In this document: positions 1 through 11,099 of the stretch, in pieces
Layout of the letters: the number at the start of each line of letters is the position of its first letter
How positions within the stretch are numbered: position 1 is the first letter of the stretch
Origin: Monodelphis domestica
Lineage: Eukaryota; Chordata; Mammalia; Didelphimorphia; Didelphidae
DNA length: 64,000 nucleotides
Assembly: GCF_027887165.1 (NCBI RefSeq)
Contig: NC_077232.1
Span: 57,675,788 to 57,739,787, forward strand
Reading direction: 5' to 3'
The notes under the pieces: generated by a model
The model's database searches: none
The model's input: the letters and a program-made list of their open reading frames with translations, nothing else
What the model was told of the DNA's origin: nothing
Made by a program: the position numbers and the translations under genes

Positions 1-854
1 TTTTACACCTTCCATTCCTGATGGGGGGAGTAGAATGGATCTCCAATCTGAGAAGAATACACTCATTCTCTTATTTCTCACATGAGTGAGGAGCAGGTTC
101 AATTAGATTAATGTGATAATCTCATCAGAAGACATAGGTGATCCTTTTGAATCAGAAAGTGAAGTGTCCCTCCATATGTATGTATCTTGCCACTGATATT
201 CCCTTTGTATATGTCCCTCATGCACAAATACCATGCTTGCCCATTCTTTCCACTGTGAGAAGTGGAGCCAGGCAGGATTACCTACCCCTCCAGGTTCTAG
301 AGTACTCTGAATGGTTTGCTGGTATTACTTTTTGCCTTTGCTGAAGCCCCTAGAAGAGGCCCATTTGTTAAGAGCCACTGACTAGAACCCCAATTCCACT
401 TTACCATTTAACCTTGATTAGCTTTTACAAAAAGAAATTTCCTTCCAAAAAAATTTTCTGCCCAAAAACCTCATAGGCAAACTCTCTCCTACTACTATCT
501 CATTCTTTATAGGAGTGGGCTCAAAATTTAGTTCAGTTCATTACATAGCATTATGAACATAGCAAATTCATGACCAGAGGTGGAATGAATGACAGATGAA
601 TCTGCCTCTCAGCTCCTTCTAGATTGAGGTCCCCCCAAATCACTCCTTTGTTTCTTATGCTATCAATGCTGTACTAGCTATGAAGGCTAGACTGGGTAAC
701 TCCAGGATTCTAATGCAGTCTGTATTTCCTTCTTACTTTGGCATAATAATATGGTATTAGTGTTAGCTGCAAAATCAAACCCTTCAACAATGGGATGCTT
801 AGGAGTTCTCTGGACCTTTCAAACTCACAAAGTCATAGGCTCCATTCTGTAGTT
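1..854. other. No recognised feature
   Basis: I see no coding exon, RNA gene or clear repeat here. The short open frame at 138-344 has no recognisable domain and looks like chance. Confidence 0.5.
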
Positions 855-1300
855 CAATGATGGCAAATCTTTTAAAGACAGGGTGCCTGCCCCTTTCCCC
901 TCCCCACCTTGCCCTGCAGTGCTGGGTGTGCCCTGCCCCACCCTTACAACACACAGGGAAGGGAGAAAGTACTTCTATTGGACTACTGGGCAGAGAGATG
1001 GAAGAAGTGAGAAATGTCCTCAGCAAGTGTACAGAGGGGGAGGGTTGTGGCCCAAGCCCTCTGCTTCCCTCTACCTCTGCCTCCTGTGAACCAGCCACCA
1101 GCCAACCAGCCATCCCCTGTCCCCTCTCATCATGCTTCTGGGTAGAGGGATGATGATGTGAAAAAAATGTCATCAGGCACAATGGGGAGAGGGAAGGGAG
1201 CAGCTCCTCCAGAATCCCTCTGACTTTCTAGTAATTAACTGGAGGGGGTGGTCATGTGCCCACAGAGAGCACTCTGTGTACCATAGGTTCACCATCACGG
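855..1300 (+). mobile_element. hAT non-autonomous element, OposCharlie-like (copy 1)
   Basis: The left end reads CAATGATGGCAAATCTTTTA and the right end finishes AGGTTCACCATCACGG. These are diverged inverted ends of the same family as the element at 2189-2513. Between them is a C- and G-rich filler with no transposase. No matching 8-bp target duplication is visible. The overlapping open frames on both strands are by-products of this composition and should not be called genes. Confidence 0.65.
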
Positions 1301-1329
1301 CCTCAGTCAATAAAATAGCTAAACTGAAA

Positions 1330-1600
1330 TTGACAGGACTTTTTGAATGCTTCAACAGCTAATCAGAAAGCTTCAAATGTGATTGGTTAACTGAAACCAG
1401 TTATAAAATATCTATGAATGTTCCACAGTCTGTCTCTCTGAGACCCTTCCCTTACACATCATTATTCTTGTGGAAGCAACTCCCTTGTGTTCATGCCATC
1501 TCAAAAGTTCTAGAGAGACTCCAGAACCCCATTGATTATCCTATTAAATGTCTTTGCTTTTAACTAATTGTTCCCCTGTGACTGAATAGAGAAAAAATAA
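1330..1600 (+). repeat. Possible LTR fragment
   Basis: There is a promoter-like arrangement: a GATTGGTTAA CCAAT-type box, a TTATAAAATA TATA-like box about 20 bases later, then an ATTAAA-type polyadenylation signal near 1544 and a T-rich stretch. This order resembles U3-R-U5 of a retroviral LTR. No paired LTR or target duplication is seen, so the call is weak. Confidence 0.3.
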
Positions 1601-2180
1601 ACACAGTAGTAGAGTCTCCTTAGCTAAAGCTTTTGAATGCATGAGGACCCTAAGGCCTATTCTGGAAGTATGTAAGAGTAGGGTACTCTCAACTTCTCCA
1701 TAGATTTTTGTATTCATGCCTTATCCTATCCACAATATTCTCTTCACTCTAATTCATCTATCTACCAGAATAGGCATAATGTAAACACATCATTTAAAGC
1801 TCATTCACTCACATCACTCAAAGTTATTATGCCTTTGATATCTTGAACTTTGAAATTAAATCTTCACTGAATGAAACGCCCTATTCTTCAACCTCTTCTA
1901 GATCCTTACTCTGCCAAACCTGTTCTTTAACCTCCTCCTGATTCCTTTTTTATCTTAGGCCCTCCCATTTATATTCCTTTTGTTTCCCATCTTACCCAAT
2001 CTTGATACAAAGGTCATTAATAACTAAATCTCCACCTCCTCCTCTGGAAATTCCCATCTTTTGCCATATCAGTGCTGGTTCTTTTAATTTCTAACTACCA
2101 ATAATTTTCTTCTTCTTTACATGTATTTGGGTGCTTCTGAATTATTCTAGAAGAATACATAAAACCATGTTGACCAAATG

Positions 2181-2188
2181 CTCTAGAA
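2181..2188. repeat. 8-bp target duplication (left) of hAT copy 2
   Basis: CTCTAGAA here is repeated exactly at 2514-2521, flanking the hAT element. Eight bases is the usual hAT duplication length. Confidence 0.85.
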
Positions 2189-2513
2189 CAGTGATGGCAA
2201 ACCTTTTAGAGATGGAGTGCTGCAGCCATTCCCCATACCAGGTGTCAGATTTTGTTCCCCCCCACCTCACCCTCCCTTGTTCCCCCACCTTACCCAAGAC
2301 AGAGGAAGGAGGAAGCACTCCCACTGGGCTGCTGGGCAGCAGGGTGGGTAAAGTAAGGAATGTTCTCAGGTGCATTGAAAGGGAAAGGGGAACAGCTCTG
2401 CCCAGAATCCCTCAGGCTTTCTAGTAATAAACTGGCAGGTGAGGGCAGGCGTACTCACAGAGAGGGCTCTGTATGCCCTTTTTGGCAGACATGCCATAGG
2501 TTCACCATCACTG
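2189..2513 (+). mobile_element. hAT non-autonomous element, OposCharlie-like (copy 2, intact ends)
   Basis: A 325-bp element begins CAGTGATGGCAAACCTTTTA and ends AGGTTCACCATCACTG, so the termini form an imperfect inverted repeat. It is bounded by exact 8-bp duplications CTCTAGAA. There is no transposase, so it needed an autonomous partner. It interrupts an L2-like fossil. OposCharlie (OC1) is the best guess for the family from memory of its ends; a library comparison would settle it. Confidence 0.8.
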
Positions 2514-2539
2514 CTCTAGAACTTCATATCATAGAATCT

Positions 2540-2811
2540 CAAGGGGGCCCAAACTGCTTGAGGGACAATACTTTAAGTAATCTCTTGTTGTCTTGCTGTT
2601 CCTTTTGCCTGATGCTCCTTCTGTCTTATCTCTCCATCTCAGGGACATTTATCTCCTCACCTCCATTTCTTTGAATCCCTAACTTCCTTCAAGGTTCAGT
2701 TTAAGAACTATTTCCTAAATGATGATTTCCTGGATCCACACTCCCTTCTCTTCTCATTACTTGTGTTCCTCAAGCCCCTCAAACAATTCCCTCCTTTGGG
2801 AAAGAGTATTA
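2540..2811 (+). repeat. L2 LINE 3' fragment
   Basis: A pyrimidine-rich stretch contains the L2 3' hallmark around 2675-2745, a CCTTCAAGGTTCAG-type motif followed by a degraded TCCTGGATCC block. It is ancient and non-coding. The T/C-rich DNA at 1880-2140, upstream of the hAT insertion, may be the 5' part of the same fossil. Confidence 0.6.
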
Positions 2812-2823
2812 AGAGTACAGATT

Positions 2824-3008
2824 GGGGGGCAACCAGGTGGATCAATGGATTGAGAATCAGGCCTAGAGATGGGAGGTCCTAAGTTTAAATCTGGCCTCAG
2901 ACATTGGGCAAGTCACTTGACCCCCATTACCTAGCCCTTACCACTCTTCTGCTTTGGAACCAATACACAGTATTGATTCCAATATGGAAGGTGAGGGTTT
3001 AAAAAAAA
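2824..3008 (+). mobile_element. Marsupial tRNA-type SINE (copy 1)
   Basis: The head begins GGGGGGCAACCAGGTGG and continues through a B-box-like TTTAAATCTGGCC region to GGAACCAATACACAGTATTG and an A-rich tail. A 12-bp direct repeat AGAGTACAGATT flanks it at 2812-2823 and 3009-3020, showing LINE-1-type retroposition. The same family recurs at 12.1, 26.2, 31.7, 38.8, 49.6 and 62.7 kb. Confidence 0.9.
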
Positions 3009-3070
3009 AGAGTACAGATTAGCATTCAAGTGAGCATAAACCATAAACCAAGTCAGGTCAGAAACCAGAA

Positions 3071-3223
3071 TTACTTGGCAATGTTGACATACAAAGGATT
3101 AAAAATTGAAGCAGATATCAAAGCATTTCTTGTTATGAAGATCAGCATGAAAATCAGAAGCCACCCTATCAGGAGGCTCAGTAAAATGACTACAGCTTTC
3201 TTTCTTCCTGGGTCTTTGGCCAT
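3071..3223 (-). CDS. Possible 50-residue single-pass membrane micro-ORF
   Basis: On the minus strand an ATG with A at -3 and G at +4 opens a 50-codon frame that ends in TAA. Residues 1-9 are basic (MAKDPGRKK). Residues 10-31 are an uninterrupted hydrophobic helix rich in Leu, Ile and Val. The tail is short and polar. This resembles a small integral membrane protein or a signal anchor, but I do not recognise a family. It could also be the first exon of a type II membrane protein, a pseudogene fragment, or chance. The plus-strand frame over the same bases looks like a shadow. Confidence 0.2.
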   Translation of the reverse strand: MAKDPGRKKAVVILLSLLIGWLLIFMLIFITRNALISASIFNPLYVNIAK

Positions 3224-3340
3224 TATGACAGTGGTGTACAGTTACCACCATTCTTTTCTTTAAAATCTCAGTGTGTTCAGGGCCAATGGATGCACAGTGT
3301 CCCCTCCAGACTAACCAGTAAGGCTGTCATCTCTTTTTTT

Positions 3341-3600
3341 GTTGGCAGCTAGATGGTGCAATGGATCTGGAGTGAGGAAGAACTGAGTTCAAATCTGAAC
3401 TCAAACACTTATTAACTGTATGATTCTAGGCAAGTCATTTAAACTCTGTTTCATTTTTCCCATATGTAAAAAATGAGGATAATAATAACACCTTCCTCCC
3501 AGGGTTATTGTAAGTATCAAATGAGATAATAACTAGAAAGCACCTATCATAGCACCTGGCACATAAAAATGCTATACAAATGTTGGTTATTATTTTTTGT
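3341..3600 (+). repeat. MIR / CORE-SINE
   Basis: The body carries the CORE signature: GGCAAGTCATTTAA, a GATAATAATAACACCT block, an AGGGTTATTGT block and a GCACCTGGCACATA tail ending TTGGTTATTATT. It is diverged and has no clear target duplication. The TATA dinucleotide tract at about 3640-3672 lies just after it. Confidence 0.8.
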
Positions 3601-4013
3601 TAATTCTTTTCTATGCACATATACACACATATATATGTACATTATACACGTATATGTATATATATATATATGAGTTCAAAAACAGTTTAAGCTCACAAAG
3701 CTACTAAAATTCACACCTGTACTGAGGATTTTGGGTCACTGTGTATGTGAATCAGTCAATAAATATTTATTAAATGTCTAGCTTTATTAAATGTAAGGCA
3801 CTTGAAAACTGGGTGAAGCTGAAATGGCAGAGGAAGTGGGGCGAGAGAAGGATTAAATGGGATGAACTCTGAAAAGGGAAAGGGAGGTTTATCTTTCAGA
3901 GGGAAGTAGGGGAAGAGAGGAAAAAGGAAAAAGTAGGATGGAATGGGGGCAGGATGGGGCCTCGACTCGCATGGAAAGCTGGAGTATAAGGCAAAAAGTT
4001 GGCAGGAGAGAGC

Positions 4014-4452
4014 TCAGAAAGGAGCTGCCCAAGAAGCATGAACTGTCATCAAGATCCATTTTAGTTGCTCATGGGTGACAAACAACTACATTCCAGGAGC
4101 CCAAGCAGAGGAGAAAGGAATGAACCCTTTGTGGAAGGCTTGGGATCTCTTCCTCCAAAGCATGGTAAGGGTATAAGGAGACAGCACTAGCTTACTGGTT
4201 CATTGTGGAGTTCATATATCTTGTCTTGACCACATCCATAAGGGAGGCAATGATGATGGTGTGGAAGCCAGCTCCAAAGGCTGATATGAAGTGGCATAGG
4301 TCATCAGTCATGAGGTAGGCCTTCAGGATGGCATCTTTGAAGAAGTAGTAGGTCACCAGCTCATCACAGGTGACAATAGCATTGAAAGCAGCATTGGGTG
4401 AAGTTCCTTTCCATAGACTCCTAAGCCCCTCCTCTCCTGTGATAGTCTTACT
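4014..4452 (-). pseudogene. UCP2: Processed pseudogene of mitochondrial uncoupling protein UCP2 (C-terminal part)
   Basis: Minus-strand codons from about 4452 down to 4195 read as the last part of a mitochondrial carrier, including [37 protein letters not shown] and [10 protein letters not shown]. This matches UCP2 (SLC25A8) better than UCP3, for example at GTSPN and DAILKA. The carrier signature proline before DVVK is replaced by leucine. A stop follows at 4192-4194. Below it, weaker similarity in shifted frames (GSWNVV) continues to a C-terminal APF and TGA at 4014-4016. About 440 bases run without an intron, so this looks like a retrocopy truncated at its 5' side against an older repeat. 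The functional gene would be a proton-leak carrier of the inner mitochondrial membrane; this copy cannot make it. DNA down to about 3800 may be 3' UTR. Confidence 0.82.
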
Positions 4453-4548
4453 GTGTGCCAGGAACTGTGTTAAGCAAACAATGATGTACAAACAAATTAT
4501 ATACAAGATAAATTTGAAATAAGAATTAAGAAAGGATAAGGCTTCCTA

Positions 4549-4757
4549 CACAACTGTGTGGGCAAACCTATGATATACTTGCTGGATGGGGCTGCTCTTT
4601 TCCCCCTCTCCACTGCACCTGAGGACATCACTTGCCCCTCTGGCCAGAAGCCCATGGGAGCACTTCCTCCTTCCCCTGTCTGGGGTAAGGGGGCAGCTCA
4701 CATGTCAGGCGAGGGTGCAGTTTGGGCACTCGATCTCTAAAAGGTTTGCCATCACTG
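4549..4757 (-). mobile_element. hAT non-autonomous element, OposCharlie-like (copy 3)
   Basis: The right end reads TCTCTAAAAGGTTTGCCATCACTG, the reverse complement of the left end of copy 2. The left side has GGGCAAACCTATG, a degraded inner terminus. The interior is GC-richer than its surroundings and holds no transposase. The target duplication is not recognisable. Confidence 0.7.
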
Positions 4758-4917
4758 CTAGAAGGTGAATTTTGTCTATGATTTGAAGGAAACCAATGAA
4801 ACCAGGAGATGAAAGGGAAACTTCCCAGGAATGGGGAAACACTAGTGAAAATATTCAGAATTGGGAAATGGAAGATCTTGTCTGGAAAATGACAAAATAG
4901 CCAGTGTCACTGGATTG

Positions 4918-4919
<2 letters not shown>

Positions 4920-4965
<46 letters not shown>
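4920..4965. repeat. (TG)n microsatellite
   Basis: An unbroken TG dinucleotide run of about 44 bases, likely length-polymorphic. Confidence 0.97.
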
Positions 4966-4966
<1 letters not shown>

Positions 4967-5100
4967 GAGTGTGTGGGGTGTAAAGTTGAAAAGGCTAGCA
5001 TGATAGAGAGGAGTGGATAGGCTATAAAGTTCTTAGAATGCTAAACAGAGGATTTTAGATTTTATATTTGAGATGATAGGGAGCCACTTGGTGTGTATGA

Positions 5101-6600
5101 ACAAATATCTATATTATAAGAGTTTCCACAAATAAGTGTTGCCACCTATTATGAGAAGACACATTTCCCTCAAAATATAATGAATTACTGAAAACAGTAT
5201 GTAAAACAATAACCTCATGGATATTAAAAAATGAAACCAATTAGAAGTAAAGTGATACATTCTATTTTTTCCAGTGCTGCAAATTGTCTGGTGTTTGCTT
5301 CAGTGTGTTTTTAAAACAACCAAACTGGGATAATAGTCCTTTGCAGTAATTTGGTGCTTATCCTTCCGAGAAATTAAAGATGTTACCATTTGCCTAGAGA
5401 GAGTTTTTCAAAGATTTTTTTTTGCTTGACAAATCCTAATGAGCAAGGAGGAATACTATGAGCCATAAAATTAATACACATGTTTAATCATTCAGGGACC
5501 AACAAACAGTAAGTCATGTGTTCTCAGTTCATTTTCTGTGAGATCTTGGCTAGAAGAAAACCATTATGAGAAATTAAATTTTTCATAATGAGTTCTTATT
5601 TATGACTCCATCTATGTCCATGAGACTCCTTAAGGATAAATCCAGAGAGGTTTTGAATTTTAATTTCTAGGGATTCAGAAGATAACTGTCATTGAGAAAT
5701 ATATGGTAAATATTAAATCACTTACTCCTTTGATCCATTTCAGAAGTCTACAGATGATTGCTCCCAGAATACAACATCTGAGGGAAAACATAGACAGCAC
5801 AAATATGTTTTTTTCATTGTTCTTTAAGCAATTTTGGACTTTTATTTCAGCAGTTTTGATGAAATTGATGAAAGTAATTATCTACAATTTCCCATGGGCA
5901 GCTCAGTAGGATAGCCTACTCTTCCTATCCTAGGGGACAATTTTATCTACAGTTGGTTACCACCTTAGAGACGTGTTTGGAGAATCAAGTGGTAAATGTG
6001 TTCCCTTGCAAAAGAGATTATACTGTAGAAGATTTCTTATTTAAAGCTGTGCTTGGATACTTTTAGAAGTGTAAAATATATTTGACTTACTGATTCTGCC
6101 TAATTAATGCTAAGAAACCTTTCTTAATGGTTCTACCAGTATCTGTCACCTGAACTCAAAACCGCCAAAAAAATTTTTTTATCAGTTATAATTAAGGTAG
6201 GGAAAATTCAGACTTCATTTCTGTATAATATAGAAAGAGGACCTATAGCATGATCTTGGGCTTGCTTCCTTTCTCCTGCCTTATCCAGTCATTATAAGTG
6301 ATCTTCTCCCCAGCAGGCTCTACCCAGAGCAGCTTTATCCAAGAGAGTCTTTCTGGTACACTGGCTTGATACCCATACCCCATCCTACCCTGATTTACTT
6401 ATCCTTCAACAATATAGAAAGAGACACTATAATGTGGTGGAAATAACATTGGCTCTGAAGTCAGAGGTATTAAGAAGAAGAGAGATAATGATGAAAGTCA
6501 TCGCTTCAGATATCTGCATGCAAATGCACAAATAATGAACAAAATCCCAAACAACTAGAAATCCTTTTAAGGAGGCAAATGTCATCTGAAAAGTGAGATG
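5101..6600. other. No recognised feature
   Basis: AT-rich sequence with no exon or clear transposon. A short piece near 6410-6480 resembles the head of a CORE-SINE (a GGAAATAACATTGGCTCTGA block) but is too short to call. Confidence 0.45.
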
Positions 6601-6639
6601 AAAAGACTTGGATTTATTATTTATTTATTATTATTTATT

Positions 6640-7210
6640 AAAAGAAAGGGATTTATTTGAAACAAACTGTGGAAGAGGCACGAAGAGAGAACTTCATGCT
6701 TGCAAAAGAAATCTGGGGACCTGATCTGCCAATCAAGGTGAACATTACAAAATAGAATGTTCCCAGGAAAGGCAGTTGGAGCCTGGCCAGAGAGGAGATG
6801 AACTGAGATTTCTTCTCTGGGGTTACTGACCAAGGGAGAGACTGCTTCTCTGGGGTCTCTGACCAAGGGAGACTGGCTTCATTTGTCCTAGGTTGAAGGA
6901 CGTTGGGGGGCAGGGTGGGGGCTTCTGGAATTAATATGAGAAGAAATTAACTTTTGTTGGTGGCTTTGTGTAATTGGAAAAAGAAAGAAGATTTAACAGT
7001 TGTCCTCCATCTCTCTGACTATCTCTGTGTCACAGCTGTGACAGGACCGACATTTCCCAAAATCCTCCCAATGCTCCTTATAGATTAGAGACACGCCTAG
7101 CCCTCTCACCTCAATCTTACCTCAATTTCCATCCTGTCCTATCTTTTCCAATAAACCTCCTTACCTGAGAAAGAGAACAAGAGTATCTTCTCTAAACCTC
7201 ACAGTTCACC
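6640..7210 (+). repeat. Possible solo LTR
   Basis: A GC-richer block ends with a CCAATAAACCTCC polyadenylation-type signal at about 7150 and a short U5-like tail. It contains an imperfect tandem repeat of about 34 bp (CTTCTCTGGGGT...CTGACCAAGGGAG, twice, 6795-6870). I could not place exact ends or a target duplication. Confidence 0.35.
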
Positions 7211-8070
7211 TTTGAGTTATAGAAAGGTGGCTGACCAACAAGGGAAATGGGAAAAGAGGCAGGAAGGCATGGGTGGAAAACTGGGAGGTGAAGGATGGCA
7301 TGGAGGGAGGCGGAGGGTAGAAAAAGTGTTGATCTATTAGTCATCAGCAGTGATCAAATAGGCAACCCCAGAGTAACCCCTCTAGTAGTATCTCTCTATC
7401 ACTCAGAAGTATTTCTATCTCCATTACAACTAGGCACTCACAGGTTCCTCTAAAATATCTCTAGTCAAGCCAGAGTATATTCCAGTTGTTACAACAAGAA
7501 ATAGTTCCACAGATTACTTCTTTATTACAAAACATAGGTGAAGAAGTATCATATTCTAAGAAGATATACTCTTGTGAGAAAATCCAGGAATTTGAAAGAG
7601 GAAATATGGTGGAAGATTTTTGCAAGATGATTCATTGGAGAAAAAAACAGAAGACATTTCTAAACACAGAGAGACATCAGAATACAGAAAAGAAGATTTT
7701 CTATGAAATTGTGAATCTCCATTTGTATTGAATGCATTTATATGTAGATACATGTTATTTTCAGAAGTATTGTTGTGCTTCATTTTTACATGTATATTGT
7801 CATCCCCCTCTTCCCAATTTCCCAACTCCCAATTTAAAAAAAGAAAAGAAAAAGAAAGAGGAAAAATGGCAAATACGCCAAGTCAGACACATTTTAAAAA
7901 GCAGTTTTGGAAAAATCAAACATACTGACACTGACTATCAGTATACACAAGAGTCCACACCCATAGCAAACTACTACTCCAACAATAAGGTGGATACTTT
8001 CAATTCATCTCCGTTTCTAACCTTGTTCATTATAAGTACCAACTCCAGGATACCAAAAAAATTTTAAACA
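7211..8070. other. No recognised feature
   Basis: Unassigned sequence with an A-rich tract near 7830-7865. The frames here (7486-7731, 7556-7825, 7732-8067) overlap on both strands and have no recognisable domain. Confidence 0.45.
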
Positions 8071-8074
8071 GAAA

Positions 8075-8620
8075 TGTATAGTGATAGAGCATGGAACCAA
8101 AGCCACCCCTCTTCTCCCACCCCTAACCCTCCAACACCTGCCAGGTCCAGAAAAACCTGGCGAAACACCAGGATTTCCTGTCAGGCCTGGATAAATGACC
8201 TCCTGTATCACTGACCATCAACATGGGAACTAGTCCCCCTACCGCAGGGACCAAGTTTCCAACCCCCTCAGGATCATCCAATGAACTAGACCCAAATAAC
8301 TCACCTGAACCAATAGAGACAATCCAAGTTGCCTTATCCCTGAAAACAACCATATAAGAAGTTTAACCCATCTCCGATCAGGAGGAGACTTGGCAGCCAT
8401 CTTTGCTGGTGCTGATCTCCCCCCTCACTGCCCCTTTCCCCCATTCTCCTGTCCCCTATTAGATGGGACTCCACAGATACCTCTCCTGATATTGGACCTC
8501 TCTCCCTCACTGTTCCTTCCCTCCCTTCTCACCTTGTCCCTCCCTTCCTCAAATAAAGCTCCTCTATACCACCCTACTCAAATCTGATTTATCTTTCTGT
8601 TAAACCCCCTTCAGTCAGAC
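8075..8620 (+). repeat. Probable solo LTR with TATA box and polyadenylation signal
   Basis: A C-rich, promoter-like block stands out from its AT-rich surroundings. It contains ACCAATAG, a CCATATAAGAAG TATA-type box near 8350, and CAAATAAAGCTCC (signal at about 8552) roughly 200 bases downstream. This is the spacing of U3-R-U5. No internal retroviral sequence is attached, so a solo LTR is the simplest reading. The exact ends are uncertain. Confidence 0.55.
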
Positions 8621-8639
8621 TGACATGTAGAGTATGGAA

Positions 8640-10430
8640 AATGGCTGTGTAATAGAAGTTGAATACCAAATGATGGCATAGTTCTATAAGAATATTGGCA
8701 AAATTGCTGAGAGCTTCAATTGAATGGAGCCTGGGGATAAATACTAAGAGCAACAATGAAAAGAGTGCTTTCCTTTCCAAGGTCTGGAAAAAACCACACC
8801 TATAAACCTGGACAACTAGTAGATGTGACTAATGAACTGCTGTCAGTGATCTCTGAAAGTCTATGGACCATAGGAGTGCTCCCATAGAACTAGAAAGGGA
8901 CAAATGTTGCTTTGCTTATCACAATAAAGGAAAAGTTGAAATATTCAAATCACATGATTATTCTTGTCCACATTATATAATGCATTATTAAAAGATTGCT
9001 TTGTTAACATTTCAAAATGGGTGTAGTAATCTGTCCAGAGCCAAAACTGCTTCAATATAACAGGCTATGTCAGGCCAATCCCATTTCTTTTCATGGCAGA
9101 GTTACTAGATTAGTATATAAGGACAGTATCATAGAATGAACCTAAATTTCAACAAAGCATTGAACATAATCTCTCATACTTTCTTTGTGGGTAAAATACT
9201 CAGGGATTAAGTAGTAGAGAAAGGATTATTTGAATGAAGGTATAGATGCTCATTTTTATCATAGAAATAGATTACACAGAATTGGGAAGGAAGATAAACC
9301 CATTGGATTAAGATAAAGAACTGGGAACTAAAAACATCTTGACAATCTAGAAGAATTCCCCAAACCTAATATGAAAAAATGAATGGAGATACATGTAAGA
9401 TACTATGCTTGAATTAAAAAGAAATACAGTAAAAACATAATCTGGGGAAACTACAACCTGATAGATTGTGTGTTGGGGGAGAACTCAGAGTTTTAATGAA
9501 TCACAAGTTCAGTACAGGACAACAGGACATGAAAATCAAATAGCTAATATAATCTCCATACTACTAAACAAAGCATCTAGTATTTTCAAATGAATGGGGG
9601 AAAATTCATTAATTACTGTATGTCAGGCACTGTGCTAAGTACTGGGAATATAAATAGAAGAGATTTTTGTATCCTCTAAGAACTTAAATTCTAATGAGGA
9701 TAACAATATATTTAGGGGAGTGGTGGCCAGAGAAGGGTGTCCTGGTAAGGTAAGTCACAGGGATGCTGAGTGGAGTCATTGGGCATCTGGTTCACATAAC
9801 TTTTAGAGAAATTTTGGTATTGATTTGATAATTTCCCAGAGTTAGATGTAGAAATTGAGTAAAGGAGGGAGTTGGAGGGAAGGAATGTTATTTACTAGGT
9901 GGTATGGTATCAAGATGATTGGGGAGCAGGATGGTCAATCTAGATTGGGCTGTATATGATTTATTCTGCACAAGGGAGATTTACTCTGCTCTAATCAGGT
10001 CACATTTGGAATACAAAATTCAATTTTGGGACTATACTTTAAGAATTATATTATTAAAATGGGATGCCTTCCAGGAAGAGTAGTCAAGTCAATGAGGAAC
10101 TTGGATATTAGTTCATGGTGGAAAGGACTTGATGAAATAATATGGCGTGTTAATATAGATGAGAGAAGTCTTAGCACTTCTCTCTTAGCACTTAGCACAT
10201 GAAACACTATAATATGGAAGAGGGATTAGATTTGCTCTTCATGGTCTTTAAGAGCAAATAGTAGAAGTTATAATAAAACCAACTGGTGCATGCTGTGAGG
10301 GAAATTTTCCTAAGAATTATGACTGCCCAAAAGTGCAATAGACTGTCTTGGAAGATATGAGCTCTTTAAATTTAGGCTAGATGACTTATCAGTATGTAGA
10401 AAGGATTCCTCTACAGATGTGGCTTGGGGT
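8640..10430 (+). repeat. CR1/L3-type LINE fossil
   Basis: The degraded 3' half of a CR1/L3 LINE can be followed in order: the AACAAAGCATTGAACATAAT reverse-transcriptase segment near 9153, AATCAGGTCACATTTGGAATA near 9996, GGAAGAGGGATTAGATTTGC near 10218, and an AAAAGTGCAATAGACTG 3' block near 10330. There are many stops. An unrelated old repeat sits at about 9595-9715. Confidence 0.65.
9595..9715 (+). repeat. Old interspersed repeat piece (GTCAGGCACTGTGCTAAG type)
   Basis: The sequence runs TATGTCAGGCACTGTGCTAA, then GTACTGGGAATA, then an AAGAACTTAAATTCTAATG block. This is a common mammalian motif series whose family I cannot name with certainty. Related pieces occur at 10875, 15545, 19640, 32615 and 61260. 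Confidence 0.5.
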
Positions 10431-10754
10431 ATATTAATGCAAAAAAATTTTTCTGACTTTAATTCTGTGTATTTCTCTAATCTTTTAGTAGTATATCATT
10501 AATCTATTGGTCACTGGGCAAAAATAGCACAATAAGATTAGCAACAGTTGAATTAAGAACCATGTAAATTTTAGCATCCTCTGTCTCTTTTTCTTCTCTC
10601 TTCTACTGTCACTAGAGAAGAATATGGCAGCTGCCAAGAATTTAGGCTATTTTCTCTCTCTTTTTTTTTTCTAATAGACTGCCATCGATTAATGGCAAAA
10701 ACAGATGAGAAGCCTCTCTGTTTCTCTTAGACTAGACTTCAGAGAAAAGATGTA
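10431..10754. other. No recognised feature
   Basis: Unassigned AT-rich DNA with a T tract near 10662. Confidence 0.4.
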
Positions 10755-11095
10755 ATACATAGAATGATGGACCTGGAATCAGAAAAACCTAAATTCTAAT
10801 CCTGTCATAGATACTGTGTGCCTTGGGCAAGTAGCTTAACCTTTCTCAGCCTCAGTTTCCTCATTAATTCAATTCAATAAATATTTTAGAAATGCCTTCT
10901 ATGTGCCAGGCACTATGCTAAGAGTTGAAACTTCAAATAAGAAAAAGAAAGGTGGTGAAATCATCAGCAATACTAATAGCAACTGCCTCCCAGGGTTGTT
11001 ATGAGGTTCAAATGAGATACTATTTGTAAAGTGCTTTGCAAACCAGGAAGTACAATGTAAATACTAATTATTATTTTTGTTGTTGTCATTGTTAT
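10755..11095 (+). repeat. MIR / CORE-SINE split by an older repeat piece
   Basis: The head and middle (TTGGGCAAGTAGCTTAACC, CTCAGTTTCCTCAT) stop at about 10865. The tail (CTCCCAGGGTTGTTATGAGG, AAAGTGCTTTGCAAA) resumes at about 10985. The 120-bp insert between them carries AGGCACTATGCTAAGAG. Confidence 0.75.
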
Positions 11096-11099
11096 AAAA

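Noticed and set aside
799..1182. Overlapping 127- and 98-codon frames on both strands
   Set aside because: They lie inside a GC-rich hAT element and run through the same bases; no domain is recognisable.
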